Shown in pieces: positions 34,385 to 42,706 of a stretch of 53,776 nt of DNA. Positions within the stretch are counted from its first letter, which is position 1, and each line of letters starts with the position of its first letter. The stretch covers positions 1 to 53,776 of the forward strand of contig NZ_REBN01000151.1 of assembly GCF_007692705.1 (NCBI RefSeq). Direction: 5' to 3'. The translations under genes and the position numbers were made by a program. The notes beneath the pieces are model-generated. The model saw nothing but the letters and a program-made list of their open reading frames with translations, was not told the DNA's origin and made no database searches. Source of the stretch: Mongoliibacter sp. Lineage in GTDB: Bacteria > Bacteroidota > Bacteroidia > Cytophagales > Cyclobacteriaceae.

Positions 34385-35302
34385 ATGCAAAAAGATATTG
34401 ATATCATAGTAGTTGGAGAACTGTTGGTGGATCTAATCGGACACGAACTGAGAGACGAAATATTCAGAACACACTCATTCAGACGGTTTCAAGGAGGTAG
34501 CCCGGCTAACTTAGGAGCCAACCTAAAGCGCTTGGGGAAGCAGGTACATATGATTGCCAGTGTAGGAAAAGACGGTATGGGTGAATACCTGATCCATGAA
34601 CTTGAAAAATTAGGTCTTGACATCAGTGGCATCAAAGAAAGACAGGAATTTCCCACCTCATTGGTTTTATTATCCAGGTCCCATGATACCCCTGATTTTA
34701 TTGCCTATAGGGAAGCAGACCATTATATTTTCCTGGAGGATATTGAAAATGAAACTTTGGAAAGGGCTCGACTTTTCCATACTACATGTTTCGCCTTAAG
34801 CAAACAGCCCGCCCAACATGCAATAATGGACGGGGCAAGAAGAGCAGCGGATCTTGGTGTTCAATTGAGCATTGACCTCAATTATGCTCCTTCTATATGG
34901 CCTGATCATATCGAAGCCATGCATGTCATACAGAATTATTGTAATTTATCCCCCTTTGTGAAAGTAAGCAAAGATGACTGTGAGAGAATTTTTCAAAAAG
35001 AAATTGAATACGAAGAGGCTTGCAAAACTTTCCTTAAATGGGGCGCCAAAATTGTTTGTCTGACCATGGGCAAACAAGGAAGTATGTTATGGACTGACGA
35101 AGGAAAAAATTTCAGTATACCTGCTTTAGAAGTAAAAGTAATGGGAGATGCTACAGGAGCTGGAGATGCTTACTGGTCAGGGTTCTTAAGTGCCTGGCTC
35201 AAAAATAAAGATTGGAAAACATGCGTCCAAACTGCTGCTAAAATGGCAGCACTTAAACTTTCCATCGACGGCCCTCTCCCCGAAAAAGTGATTTTAGAAT
35301 GA
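34385..35302 (+). CDS. PfkB-family sugar kinase, probable fructokinase
   Basis: 305 residues from ATG 34385, one base after the upstream stop; an in-frame ATG at 34349 lies inside the GH100 gene. Ribokinase fold: N-terminal GGSPANLGANLKRLG motif and C-terminal GDATGAGDAYWSGF with catalytic-base Asp261. It phosphorylates a sugar with ATP, and the neighbours favour fructose. It is the last gene of the symporter operon and is convergent with the OmpA gene. Confidence 0.88.
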   Translation: MQKDIDIIVVGELLVDLIGHELRDEIFRTHSFRRFQGGSPANLGANLKRLGKQVHMIASVGKDGMGEYLIHELEKLGLDISGIKERQEFPTSLVLLSRSHDTPDFIAYREADHYIFLEDIENETLERARLFHTTCFALSKQPAQHAIMDGARRAADLGVQLSIDLNYAPSIWPDHIEAMHVIQNYCNLSPFVKVSKDDCERIFQKEIEYEEACKTFLKWGAKIVCLTMGKQGSMLWTDEGKNFSIPALEVKVMGDATGAGDAYWSGFLSAWLKNKDWKTCVQTAAKMAALKLSIDGPLPEKVILE

Positions 35303-35326
35303 TAGAAGATTCATTAACCTTCTATC
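35301..35326. terminator. Hairpin overlapping both convergent stop codons
   Basis: GATAGAAG (35301-35308) and CTTCTATC (35319-35326) form a perfect 8-bp stem that includes bases of the PfkB stop and the last OmpA codons. No strong T-run follows on either side, so termination is plausible but weak. Confidence 0.45.
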
Positions 35327-37005
35327 GTTAATTCTACCCTCCTATTGATATTCCTTCCTTCGTCAGTACTGTTGTCGGCAATAGGCCGGGTACCACCCCA
35401 TCCTGAAATTCTAATCCTTTCAAATTGAATTCCATTCAAAGTAAGGTAACCTCTTATTTTAGACGCTCTTTTAAGTGATAAATCCTTGTTCAAAACAGGA
35501 TCTCCCGCATTATCTGTATGGCCTTCCAGTCTGATTTTTACAGCTTCATTTTCTTTTAGAAACAACACAAGCTGATCCAGAACCTGTATTGATCTGGAAT
35601 CTGCAAAGTCTGAAGTACCTCTATTGAACTGGATATTATCCAATACAATCCGAGCACCCGCTGAAGCCGGCTGCATAAGCAATTCATTATTAGGTAAATC
35701 AGACCATTCACTTGCAGTCATGTTACTAGGTAAATACCCTTTTGAAGAAACTAAGATGGAAACCCATTCCTCTTTATTCAAGTCTTCCAAAAGCATATTC
35801 TGATCTTCCATTTCTTTCCTGTCTCCTCGATTATTGATTAAAAAAAGAGTATAGGCTATTTCCTCACGCTCATTGGCACTCAGGATCCTAACCAATTCGA
35901 ACTTTGATTGAGTCTGCTCATCTATTTCTTTATCATCATTTTGAACATAGATTTCATCAACTTCAGGAATACTGTCATTTTCAACAGCCAAAAGAAGGTC
36001 TTCTTCCTGAACTATTGTTTCGCTCAGAACTTCATCCACCTGAGTAATTTCGGCAAGAGCTACTTGCTCCTCTTCCATCAACTCTTCAGGGGCCACATTG
36101 GCAAGTTCTCTTTGAGGAGAAATATTATCAAATTTGACAGTCATAAGATCGCCGAAACCTTCAGAGTTTTGGGTACTCGAAAATATCGCAGAGGAATCCG
36201 AAGAAGAAAGTGGTACATATCCCATTTCAGTTCCAGTGCTGTTAGCATACCTAATGGCTTTTGGACTAGTCCACGATGTCCAAGTATCATCCAATCTTTC
36301 AGTAAAAAAAATATCCTTCCCTCTACCTTTTCCACCTGCATTAGCTGAAAAGTACAATATTCTTTGGTCATCAGACAGGTAAGGGGTCTGTTCTTGGCCA
36401 TAGGAATTGACAATCTCTCCAAGGTTCAATGGGCTAGTCCATTCATTTACAGATTTTTTGAAGCTTACATAAAGATCTTCATTTCCAAAAGTCCCATATG
36501 AATCTATAGACATTACTATGGTTTTTCCATCCTTACTTAATCTTCCGCCAAAATACTTAGAGTTGTTCTTGAAATTTCCCATTTCAAGTGGACGGAGGTA
36601 ATTATAACTATTTCCGAATTTTGAATATTGATGAATACCTTGGTTTATTCCATTTCCCTCATGGTATACCAAGATGCTAACCGGATCTGGAAAACCTACC
36701 ACCACATCATTACCAGAAGTGGAAAGGGATACGACCCTTTGAGGTTTGGACCAATTCCCGTTTTTATCCTTGGTGCTTCTCCAAATATCACCAAAGTCAC
36801 TGGCTCCTCCCTTGTTATCAGGATGAAATCCAACTGAAAAATAAAGATCCCCATTTGGAGAAACCACAGGGTGGTGTTCGTCATAGGGAGAGTTTAGTTC
36901 TTTGAAAGAAGAAACAATTTGAGCATTTACAGGTAAATAAACAGAAAAAGCAAGCAGGAATAACCCACTTGCTTTCAGTATTTTATACATAATTAATTTA
37001 ATCAT
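35314..37005 (-). CDS. OmpA-family protein with PD40 beta-propeller repeats
   Basis: 563 residues, Sec signal peptide (ILKASGLFLLAFSVYLPVNAQ); ATG 36990 is an equally good start. The first 300 residues hold WD40-like PD40 repeats (SPNGDLYFSVGF; SKDGKTIVMSID; SDDQRILYFSANAGGKGRGKD). A Glu/Asp-rich linker follows, then a C-terminal OmpA peptidoglycan-binding domain with EGHTDNAGDPVLNKDLSLKR and NINRRVEL. It is outer-membrane associated and likely anchors to the wall. It starts 3 bp past the stop of the deoxyhypusine-synthase-like gene, so the two are probably one transcript without obvious shared function. Confidence 0.9.
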   Translation of the reverse strand: MIKLIMYKILKASGLFLLAFSVYLPVNAQIVSSFKELNSPYDEHHPVVSPNGDLYFSVGFHPDNKGGASDFGDIWRSTKDKNGNWSKPQRVVSLSTSGNDVVVGFPDPVSILVYHEGNGINQGIHQYSKFGNSYNYLRPLEMGNFKNNSKYFGGRLSKDGKTIVMSIDSYGTFGNEDLYVSFKKSVNEWTSPLNLGEIVNSYGQEQTPYLSDDQRILYFSANAGGKGRGKDIFFTERLDDTWTSWTSPKAIRYANSTGTEMGYVPLSSSDSSAIFSSTQNSEGFGDLMTVKFDNISPQRELANVAPEELMEEEQVALAEITQVDEVLSETIVQEEDLLLAVENDSIPEVDEIYVQNDDKEIDEQTQSKFELVRILSANEREEIAYTLFLINNRGDRKEMEDQNMLLEDLNKEEWVSILVSSKGYLPSNMTASEWSDLPNNELLMQPASAGARIVLDNIQFNRGTSDFADSRSIQVLDQLVLFLKENEAVKIRLEGHTDNAGDPVLNKDLSLKRASKIRGYLTLNGIQFERIRISGWGGTRPIADNSTDEGRNINRRVELTIEG

Positions 37006-37008
37006 TTT

Positions 37009-37980
37009 TTACTGATCCAATACAATGGCAAATACCAAAGGCACAACAATAGTTGCGTCGGACTCTATTATATATTTTGGTGTGTCAAGACCTAATTTTC
37101 CCCACGTGATTTTTTCATTAGGTACAGCTCCAGAATAAGAACCATAGGATGTGGTAGAATCAGAAATCTGACAGAAGTAACCCCAAAGTGGAACATTATC
37201 TCTTTGAAGATCCTGATGCAACATTGGGACCACACATATAGGAAAGTCACCTGCAATACCACCGCCAATTTGAAAGAAACCTACAGTGCTATCCTCAGAA
37301 GCATTATTTGTATACCATTCTGCTAGGAACATCATATACTCAATACCTGTTCTTACGGTGTGTACGTTTTTGATATCACCTGAGATAACATGGCCGGCAA
37401 ACATATTACCCAACGTAGAATCTTCCCATCCGGGTACAATTATTGGAAGGTTTTTCTTTGCTGCTTCCAACAACCATGAATTTTTAGGATCAATTTGAAA
37501 GGAATCATCCAATTTTCCAGATAGGAGGATTTTGTAGAAAAACTCATGCGGGAAAAATGCCTCTCCTGCTTTATCGGCTTTAACCCACTCTGCCAAGATG
37601 ATATCCTCTATTCTTCTCATGGCTTCCATTTCAGGAATACATGTATCAGTTACCCTATTCATATGCCTGCTTAACAAGTCTTGTTCTTGTTCAGGGGATA
37701 AGTCACGGTAATTTGGAATTCTTTCGTAATAATCATGCGCCACCAAGTTAAATACATCTTCTTCTAAGTTGGCTCCTGTACAAGTGATAATCTGTACCTT
37801 ATCCTGACGGATCATCTCAGCTAATGAAATTCCCAATTCTGCTGTAGACATGGCCCCTGCCAATGTCACCATCATTTTACCATTATTGTCAAGGTGCGTT
37901 TTGTAACCTTCTGCTGCATCAATTAGGGCTGCCGCATTAAAATGTCTGTAATTATGTTTTAAAAATTCAGTAATTTTCAT
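37009..37980 (-). CDS. Deoxyhypusine synthase family protein
   Basis: 323 residues from ATG 37980 (MKITEFLKHNYRHFNAAAL); the frame extends to a TTG. Eukaryotic DHS transfers the spermidine butylamine group to eIF5A through a Lys-imine. The equivalent Lys295 is kept in ITWGKLG, as are the NAD-pocket motifs TCTGANLEEDVFN and GGGIAGDFPICVVPM and the SGAVPNE stretch. Bacteria lack eIF5A; bacterial DHS-like proteins are thought to use other amine acceptors, for example in homospermidine formation. An agmatinase-family gene is 8 kb away. The actual acceptor is unknown. Confidence 0.9.
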   Translation of the reverse strand: MKITEFLKHNYRHFNAAALIDAAEGYKTHLDNNGKMMVTLAGAMSTAELGISLAEMIRQDKVQIITCTGANLEEDVFNLVAHDYYERIPNYRDLSPEQEQDLLSRHMNRVTDTCIPEMEAMRRIEDIILAEWVKADKAGEAFFPHEFFYKILLSGKLDDSFQIDPKNSWLLEAAKKNLPIIVPGWEDSTLGNMFAGHVISGDIKNVHTVRTGIEYMMFLAEWYTNNASEDSTVGFFQIGGGIAGDFPICVVPMLHQDLQRDNVPLWGYFCQISDSTTSYGSYSGAVPNEKITWGKLGLDTPKYIIESDATIVVPLVFAIVLDQ

Positions 37981-38030
37981 GGATTTGACTTTAGTTTTCA
38001 ATGCTTCAAAAGTACCAATTTATATTACAC

Positions 38031-38059
38031 GAAAAAAGCCCCGAGAATACAGGGCTTTT
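38031..38059 (-). terminator. Intrinsic terminator of the Skp-like gene
   Basis: AAAAGCCC (38034-38041) pairs with GGGCTTTT (38052-38059), followed on the minus strand by TTTTTTC. It lies 31 bp past the stop codon. Confidence 0.85.
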
Positions 38060-38089
38060 CAAAATCAAGTTAGCAATAGACTATATTGC

Positions 38090-38692
38090 TTATTTATTGT
38101 CTTTTTGAGACGCATATTTTTTGTTTATACCATCGATAACATGATCCGTTACATCTAAGGACTTCTTGCTATACCAAACAGCACCACCTCTTGTGTAAGA
38201 AAGTATCATTTCCAGGTCATTTTCGTCAGCGTATACTTTTAGGTAATCAGCAATCTTGTCATAAACTTCTCCATAAAGTTTTGACTCATCCGCAGAAAGC
38301 TCCTGCATCAGATTATCTCTGTATGTCATAAGGTTTCTTTCTTTCTTCATCAAGTCCTCTTGTTTTGCTCTTGCTTGATTGGGAGTCATAGAATTAGCTG
38401 TTTGTTCGAAATTAGAGACTTCCTGCTCGAATCCTCTTGCACGGCTGCCCAGTTCACTTTCAAATTTTTTGCCTTTTTCGGTAATCTCTTCTGACTTTTC
38501 TTTGAAATAGTCAAACTTAGCAATAACTGAATCAGTCATTACATAAGCAATTTTTAAGTCAGTAATACTAACTTCTACAGCTTCTTCGGAACCTGCGCCG
38601 GACGCATCTGTTGAAGTACCTGATTGGTTACATGAAGAGAAGGCAAAAGCAGCTATGCCAAAAACTCCTAAAACTTTAACTAATTTTTTCAC
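38090..38692 (-). CDS. OmpH/Skp-like periplasmic chaperone, lipoprotein form
   Basis: 200 residues from GTG 38692, which gives a regular lipoprotein signal (MKKLVKVLGVFGIAAFAFSSC); the open frame extends seven codons to a TTG and has no ATG. After a Ser/Ala-rich linker, the OmpH pattern begins (ITDLKIAYVMTDSVIAKFDY) with a long coiled coil (about 75-150) and a conserved tail (MILSYTRGGAVWYSKKSLDVTD). Skp proteins hold unfolded outer-membrane proteins. Lipid anchoring differs from soluble E. coli Skp. Function by homology. Confidence 0.8.
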   Translation of the reverse strand: MKKLVKVLGVFGIAAFAFSSCNQSGTSTDASGAGSEEAVEVSITDLKIAYVMTDSVIAKFDYFKEKSEEITEKGKKFESELGSRARGFEQEVSNFEQTANSMTPNQARAKQEDLMKKERNLMTYRDNLMQELSADESKLYGEVYDKIADYLKVYADENDLEMILSYTRGGAVWYSKKSLDVTDHVIDGINKKYASQKDNK

Positions 38693-38781
38693 GATGTTTG
38701 TCTTAAATTTCAACTTGGCGCAAATATAAACAAACTATTCTATCTTCAAATTGGGACAGTAAAGCCAAATGTTAAAATCCG

Positions 38782-39030
38782 TTAAGAGACCTTATTCTTC
38801 TTATCTGAAAGGGTCATTAAGGACTTGAAAACCACAGCTTGACCAAAAAAAGACAAACCCGCAAAAAAAACTGCAAGCGAAACAGTACCATAAATAAACC
38901 AATCCAAAAAGTCTGCACCCTGCATTTTAACAACAACTGCGTCTCCTATCATACTGAGGCCCAAACCCATAACCAAAAAACCAATAACAGCATGTAACAA
39001 CCATTTGATTTTCAACTTATTCTTTCCCAT
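38782..39030 (-). CDS. Small two-span membrane protein, unknown
   Basis: 82 residues, two hydrophobic segments (about 12-32 and 45-67) and basic ends (KNKLKIK at the start, DKKNKVS at the end). Good coding character and ATG start. It lies 18 bp upstream of no functional partner I can name: the deacetylase-like gene precedes it on the same strand by 18 bp and the Skp-like gene follows. Conserved only as an uncharacterised family, as far as I can tell. Confidence 0.65.
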   Translation of the reverse strand: MGKNKLKIKWLLHAVIGFLVMGLGLSMIGDAVVVKMQGADFLDWFIYGTVSLAVFFAGLSFFGQAVVFKSLMTLSDKKNKVS

Positions 39031-39048
39031 AGTTTTATGTTTTGAAAG

Positions 39049-39951
39049 TTAAAAGAATATTTCTTGTGCTAATCTAAAAGTATTAGAATGTGCTTCAATA
39101 ATATGACTGATTTTTTCTGAATAGCCCCCTCCCATACAACACATGATTGGGATCTCGTTTTTTGATGCTACTTCCAATACAATCTTGTCTCTTTCTTTAC
39201 AACCCTGAAGACTCAGACCTAAGCGGCCTAGCTTATCTGTTTCCAATACATCCACACCACTCTGGAAAATAATGAAGTCAGGCTCTACCTGGTCTAGAAG
39301 CGGTATAAAATGCTGATTTAGCAGTTTTATGTAATCCGAATCTCCGATTTTATCAGGAAGCCCAACATCTAAATCGGAATTTTCCTTGTGCATAGGATAA
39401 TTGGAAGCACCATGCATACTAAATGTAAATACCCTGCTTTCATTTTGAAATATTTCTGCGGTGCCATTTCCCTGATGAACATCCAAATCTACTACCAGAA
39501 TTTTTTTCGAATGCCCATTTTCCAATAGGTAGTTTGCAGTAATCGCTATATCGTTGAGTAAACAAAACCCTTCTCCTCTGTCTGTGAAAGCATGGTGGGT
39601 ACCTCCTGCGACATTCATTGCAATTCCATACTCTAAGGCGAATAAAGCAGACTTAACGGAGCCATGCATAATGTGTACTTCTCTTTCAACCAATGCCTCA
39701 CTTAGTGGGAAGCCTGTTTTCCTAATTTCTGACTTACTCAATCTTTGATTTTTCAGCTTATCGACATAATCAGACTTGTGAGTATTGACAATCCACTTGT
39801 CTTCCAGGGAGTAGGGACTAAAGAAATTGTCATTAGTAACCGTTCCTTCGTACAATAACTGTTCAGGAATCAGATTGTACTTCTCCATAGGAAACCTGTG
39901 GCCTTCAGGTAAAGGGTGACAGTATTTGGGTGACCAGGCAATTTTTAACAT
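39049..39951 (-). CDS. Histone-deacetylase-superfamily amidohydrolase
   Basis: 300 residues, the usual length of bacterial class IV-like HDAC homologues. The zinc site and catalytic dyad motifs are present: GGTHHAFTDRGEGFCLLND (His-His pair), VVDLDVHQGNGTAEIF (zinc Asp and His) and CMGGGYS near the C-terminus. Such bacterial enzymes remove acetyl groups from small molecules, polyamines or proteins. No signal peptide. With a sirtuin at 51106 the window encodes two unrelated deacylases. Substrate unknown. Confidence 0.9.
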   Translation of the reverse strand: MLKIAWSPKYCHPLPEGHRFPMEKYNLIPEQLLYEGTVTNDNFFSPYSLEDKWIVNTHKSDYVDKLKNQRLSKSEIRKTGFPLSEALVEREVHIMHGSVKSALFALEYGIAMNVAGGTHHAFTDRGEGFCLLNDIAITANYLLENGHSKKILVVDLDVHQGNGTAEIFQNESRVFTFSMHGASNYPMHKENSDLDVGLPDKIGDSDYIKLLNQHFIPLLDQVEPDFIIFQSGVDVLETDKLGRLGLSLQGCKERDKIVLEVASKNEIPIMCCMGGGYSEKISHIIEAHSNTFRLAQEIFF

Positions 39952-39958
39952 ATCCTCA

Positions 39959-39986
39959 AAAAAAACGCTTGTTGAAGTAACAAGCG
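39959..39986 (-). terminator. Intrinsic terminator of the acidic-protein gene
   Basis: Perfect 8-bp stem CGCTTGTT (39966-39973) with AACAAGCG (39979-39986), followed on the minus strand by eight T. It overlaps the start region of the deacetylase-like gene, so that gene needs its own promoter close by. Confidence 0.8.
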
Positions 39987-40021
39987 CATTTAGATAATAT
40001 TGTTTATGAACACTAAAGTTT

Positions 40022-40588
40022 TTATTCGTCTACGTCTTCCTCTTCTTCAGATTGAAAAGCATATAAAGTGTCATCCAATATTAATGTGTCTTCATTGAAT
40101 TCTTTGATGAATTTAGTAATGACCTTATCATCGATGGCATCTACATTCAAAGCAACATCCAAACCTATTCCAAAATCATGATGTGTGTCTAGGTCTACAA
40201 ATTCCTGAACTTTAACTGACTCATCTTCTTCCATGTCCATAATAATCTCTGTAATAAACCAGCCTATCTCCTCTTCTTCGCTACTAAGAGGTTCTAAGTT
40301 TCCGTTTTCATCTTCCTTATAATGAATTCCTTTAAAGTTGGGAAATTTTTTTGCGGCTTCATGCTCGGCAAGCTCGTACAGTTCAGAAGCATGATGTAAC
40401 CTTAAAGTGTACATCGCTGCATCATATACGACCTCTTTCCCTTCAAACATACCAATAAAATAAAAGTTGACATATTCGTCAGTGTTTTCGTCGTCAGGAA
40501 CGATTTTATAAGGCTTTTGGCTTGCTGCCAATTCTTTTTTCAATCCTTCGATTGTTTCTGGCATAAAACCATCATTTTGATATTTCAT
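40022..40588 (-). CDS. Conserved acidic protein of unknown function
   Basis: 188 residues, very acidic: Glu/Asp clusters at SSEEEEIG, DMEEDES and the C-terminal SEEEEDVDE. No signal peptide, membrane segment or known motif. The first 80 residues look globular (YVNFYFIGMFEGKEVVYDAA, then an alpha-helical stretch). I do not recognise the family. It is a single-gene unit with a strong terminator, divergent from the AlbA_2 gene across a 125-bp region holding an 8-bp inverted repeat. Confidence 0.75.
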   Translation of the reverse strand: MKYQNDGFMPETIEGLKKELAASQKPYKIVPDDENTDEYVNFYFIGMFEGKEVVYDAAMYTLRLHHASELYELAEHEAAKKFPNFKGIHYKEDENGNLEPLSSEEEEIGWFITEIIMDMEEDESVKVQEFVDLDTHHDFGIGLDVALNVDAIDDKVITKFIKEFNEDTLILDDTLYAFQSEEEEDVDE

Positions 40589-40629
40589 AAGAAAAATTTA
40601 GGGTTTACAATAGACAACATACAACACTA

Positions 40630-40655
40630 TCGTTAAATTAAAAACACTTTAACGA
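40630..40655. promoter_or_regulatory. Inverted repeat in a divergent promoter region
   Basis: TCGTTAAA (40630-40637) and TTTAACGA (40648-40655), perfect arms with a 10-bp spacer, between the acidic-protein and AlbA_2 genes. The arm resembles the ATCGTT half-sites upstream of satD. Confidence 0.45.
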
Positions 40656-40713
40656 ACAATTGTGATCTTAATCTAATTGAAAATTAATTTACAAGTATCT
40701 AGCATAAAAAAAA

Positions 40714-41151
40714 ATGTTATCTCCAAAAAAAGATGAAGAATACATTTCAATTCTTCTGCAACAACAAGAAGGTGAAAACCTTGATTTTAAGCAAAGTATA
40801 AACAGTTCAGAAAAAATCGCTAAAACTCTATCTGCATTTGCAAATACTTCAGGTGGGCAAATTGTAATTGGAGTCTCAGATCAAAAACAGGTACTGGGTA
40901 TTGACGAATATGAGGAGATGTTTATGATTGAAAAGGCAGCTCAGGAATACTGTGTTCCCCCTGTTAAAGCTGATTATGAGTTATATGCTCATGATCTTTA
41001 TGATGAAGGAAAAGAGCAGTTTGAAGAAAAAAATATATTAATAGTAAAAATTCAAAAATCAACTGTAGTCCATTCTGTCAAAAAAAGTAGTGGTCAAATT
41101 ATCCCATACATAAGGGTGCGTGATAAAACCCTTCCTCACATACAGGATTAA
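40714..41151 (+). CDS. Stand-alone AlbA_2 (Schlafen-type) domain protein
   Basis: 145 residues, one AlbA_2 domain only: GENLDFKQSINSSEKIAKTL, AFANTSGGQIVIGVSD and the C-terminal PYIRVRDKTLP. In larger proteins this domain sits N-terminal to HTH regions in putative ATP-dependent regulators or Schlafen-type nucleic-acid enzymes. Here nothing follows, and the gene ends in a TTAA shared with the opposing gene's stop. Probably a nucleic-acid-binding regulator; role unknown. Confidence 0.8.
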   Translation: MLSPKKDEEYISILLQQQEGENLDFKQSINSSEKIAKTLSAFANTSGGQIVIGVSDQKQVLGIDEYEEMFMIEKAAQEYCVPPVKADYELYAHDLYDEGKEQFEEKNILIVKIQKSTVVHSVKKSSGQIIPYIRVRDKTLPHIQD

Positions 41152-41519
41152 GGTCTGGGAGCTCCTCCCAAGGATACTCCAAGTAACGAATTAATCAATC
41201 CTAGTATCAAACCGAACAAAAGTGCCCACCAAAATCCATTTACCAAAAATCCTGGAATAATCTCCGCTGCCAAAAGAATTAGGAGAGCATTGATGACCAA
41301 CAAAAATAACCCTAGGGTTACTAATGTGATTGGGATAGTCAGAAATATAAGTATTGGCTTGACAGTTATATTCAAAAGAGCAATCATGGCAGCTACTACA
41401 ATGGCTGTAAGAAAAGAGTCTACCACAACCCCTGGTAATAAATATTGAGTTAATAAAACTGCTATACCCCCAAGAACAAGCTGGATGAGTATATTGACTA
41501 CGTCTTTTGATTTGCTCAT
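41148..41519 (-). CDS. PF04020 (phage holin family / 4-TMS) membrane protein
   Basis: 123 residues with four hydrophobic segments and the signature LLNITVKPILIFLTIPITLVTLG (given here by its core, VKPILIFLTIPIT), ending GLINSLLG. The family is called phage holin for similarity of topology, but it is a chromosomal housekeeping membrane protein in many bacteria. No phage genes are near. Its stop overlaps that of the AlbA_2 gene by 3 bp (TTAA). Confidence 0.85.
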   Translation of the reverse strand: MSKSKDVVNILIQLVLGGIAVLLTQYLLPGVVVDSFLTAIVVAAMIALLNITVKPILIFLTIPITLVTLGLFLLVINALLILLAAEIIPGFLVNGFWWALLFGLILGLINSLLGVSLGGAPRP

Positions 41520-41727
41520 AACATTTTTTTAACAATTTTAAGTCAATATAATAACAACTTTTCAAGGATTGAAACCCTAATAAACACTAATGTCTATTTT
41601 TTTTTAATTAAGTCAAATTGAACTGTATTTATCAAATTAACATTCCATATATAACAAATAGCATGATATTGATCATATTTTGATTTCAAATTCCTGAAAA
41701 TCGTCGGTGTTTTTCAAAATATGGATT

Positions 41728-41735
41728 TATCTTTG
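41728..41735 (+). promoter_or_regulatory. -7-like element before the desaturase gene
   Basis: TATCTTTG matches TAnnTTTG, 29 bp before the GTG start. No clear -33 box. Confidence 0.35.
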
Positions 41736-41764
41736 TTCAATATTAATTAAAACTCAATTATTAA

Positions 41765-42514
41765 GTGATTCTCATTATCTTCTTTCTGCTGCACTGGTAT
41801 TTCTCACTGTTTTGCCAAAGCTTCTTCTTACATCGCTATGCAGCCCACCAAATGTTTTCAATGACTAAAGTCTGGGAAAGGTTCTTTTACGTATTCACAT
41901 GGGTATGTCAGGGAAGTTCTTATCTCTCACCTAGGGCCTATGCAGTTTTACACAGAATGCACCATGCATATTCTGATACACCTAAGGACCCCCACAGTCC
42001 TCATCATACAGAAAATCTTTTCACTATGATGTGGAAAACCAAAAATATTTACAACGATTACTTTTCTTTCAAGCTAAAACCAGAAGAAAGATTTTCTAAA
42101 GACGTTCCTGATTGGAATAAATTTGATCTTCTTGCTGACTCCATGATGGCACGAGTAGGCTGGGGTTTATTTTATGTGGCTGTGTATGTGTTGAGCATAT
42201 CAGTTTTTGAACTTGCCGGTACACACTGGTGGATGTATTTCTTATTACCTATTCATTTTATGATGGGTCCAGTTCATGGGGCTATTGTCAATTGGAGTGG
42301 TCACAAATATGGTTATGCAAATTTTGACAATAATGACAAATCAAAAAACAGCCTACTTCTTGATGTACTCATGCTAGGAGAACTGTTCCAAAACAACCAT
42401 CATAAACTTCCAAACAGAGCAAATTTCGCCGTTAAGTGGTACGAATTTGACCCAACCTATCCAATAGTCAAATTACTTCATTCCACAGGTATCATCAAAT
42501 TAAGAACTACCTGA
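41765..42514 (+). CDS. Acyl-CoA / fatty-acid desaturase
   Basis: 249 residues, membrane di-iron desaturase. Three histidine boxes: HRYAAH at about 23-28, HRMHHAYSD at about 62-70 and NNHHKLPN at about 210-217, between four hydrophobic segments. It starts with GTG at 41765 directly after an in-frame TAA, so no longer N-terminus exists. Shorter than stearoyl-CoA desaturases but typical of the Bacteroidota short form. It introduces a double bond in membrane acyl chains, often in the cold. Single-gene unit with a strong terminator. Confidence 0.88.
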   Translation: MILIIFFLLHWYFSLFCQSFFLHRYAAHQMFSMTKVWERFFYVFTWVCQGSSYLSPRAYAVLHRMHHAYSDTPKDPHSPHHTENLFTMMWKTKNIYNDYFSFKLKPEERFSKDVPDWNKFDLLADSMMARVGWGLFYVAVYVLSISVFELAGTHWWMYFLLPIHFMMGPVHGAIVNWSGHKYGYANFDNNDKSKNSLLLDVLMLGELFQNNHHKLPNRANFAVKWYEFDPTYPIVKLLHSTGIIKLRTT

Positions 42515-42539
42515 CATAATTTTCAATTCTAAAATGCAT

Positions 42540-42566
42540 AGCCCGGATAAAACCGGGCTTTTTTTA
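42540..42566 (+). terminator. Intrinsic terminator after the desaturase
   Basis: AGCCCGG (42540-42546) pairs with CCGGGCT (42553-42559), loop ATAAAA, then a T-run. Confidence 0.9.
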
Positions 42567-42706
42567 TTATTAAACTATCTATATTTTAATTCACCTAAGA
42601 GTTTTTTATTTGATTTTCAATTGGCAATAGAAAGATTTAAAACTTTACTTGTTTTTATAAAACTAAATTCATAAGTTCGATAACATTTAAAAACTTAAAC
42701 ACCATT

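Noticed and set aside
41148-41519. Phage holin gene as a sign of a prophage
   Set aside because: PF04020 proteins are ordinary chromosomal membrane proteins and no other phage gene is near.
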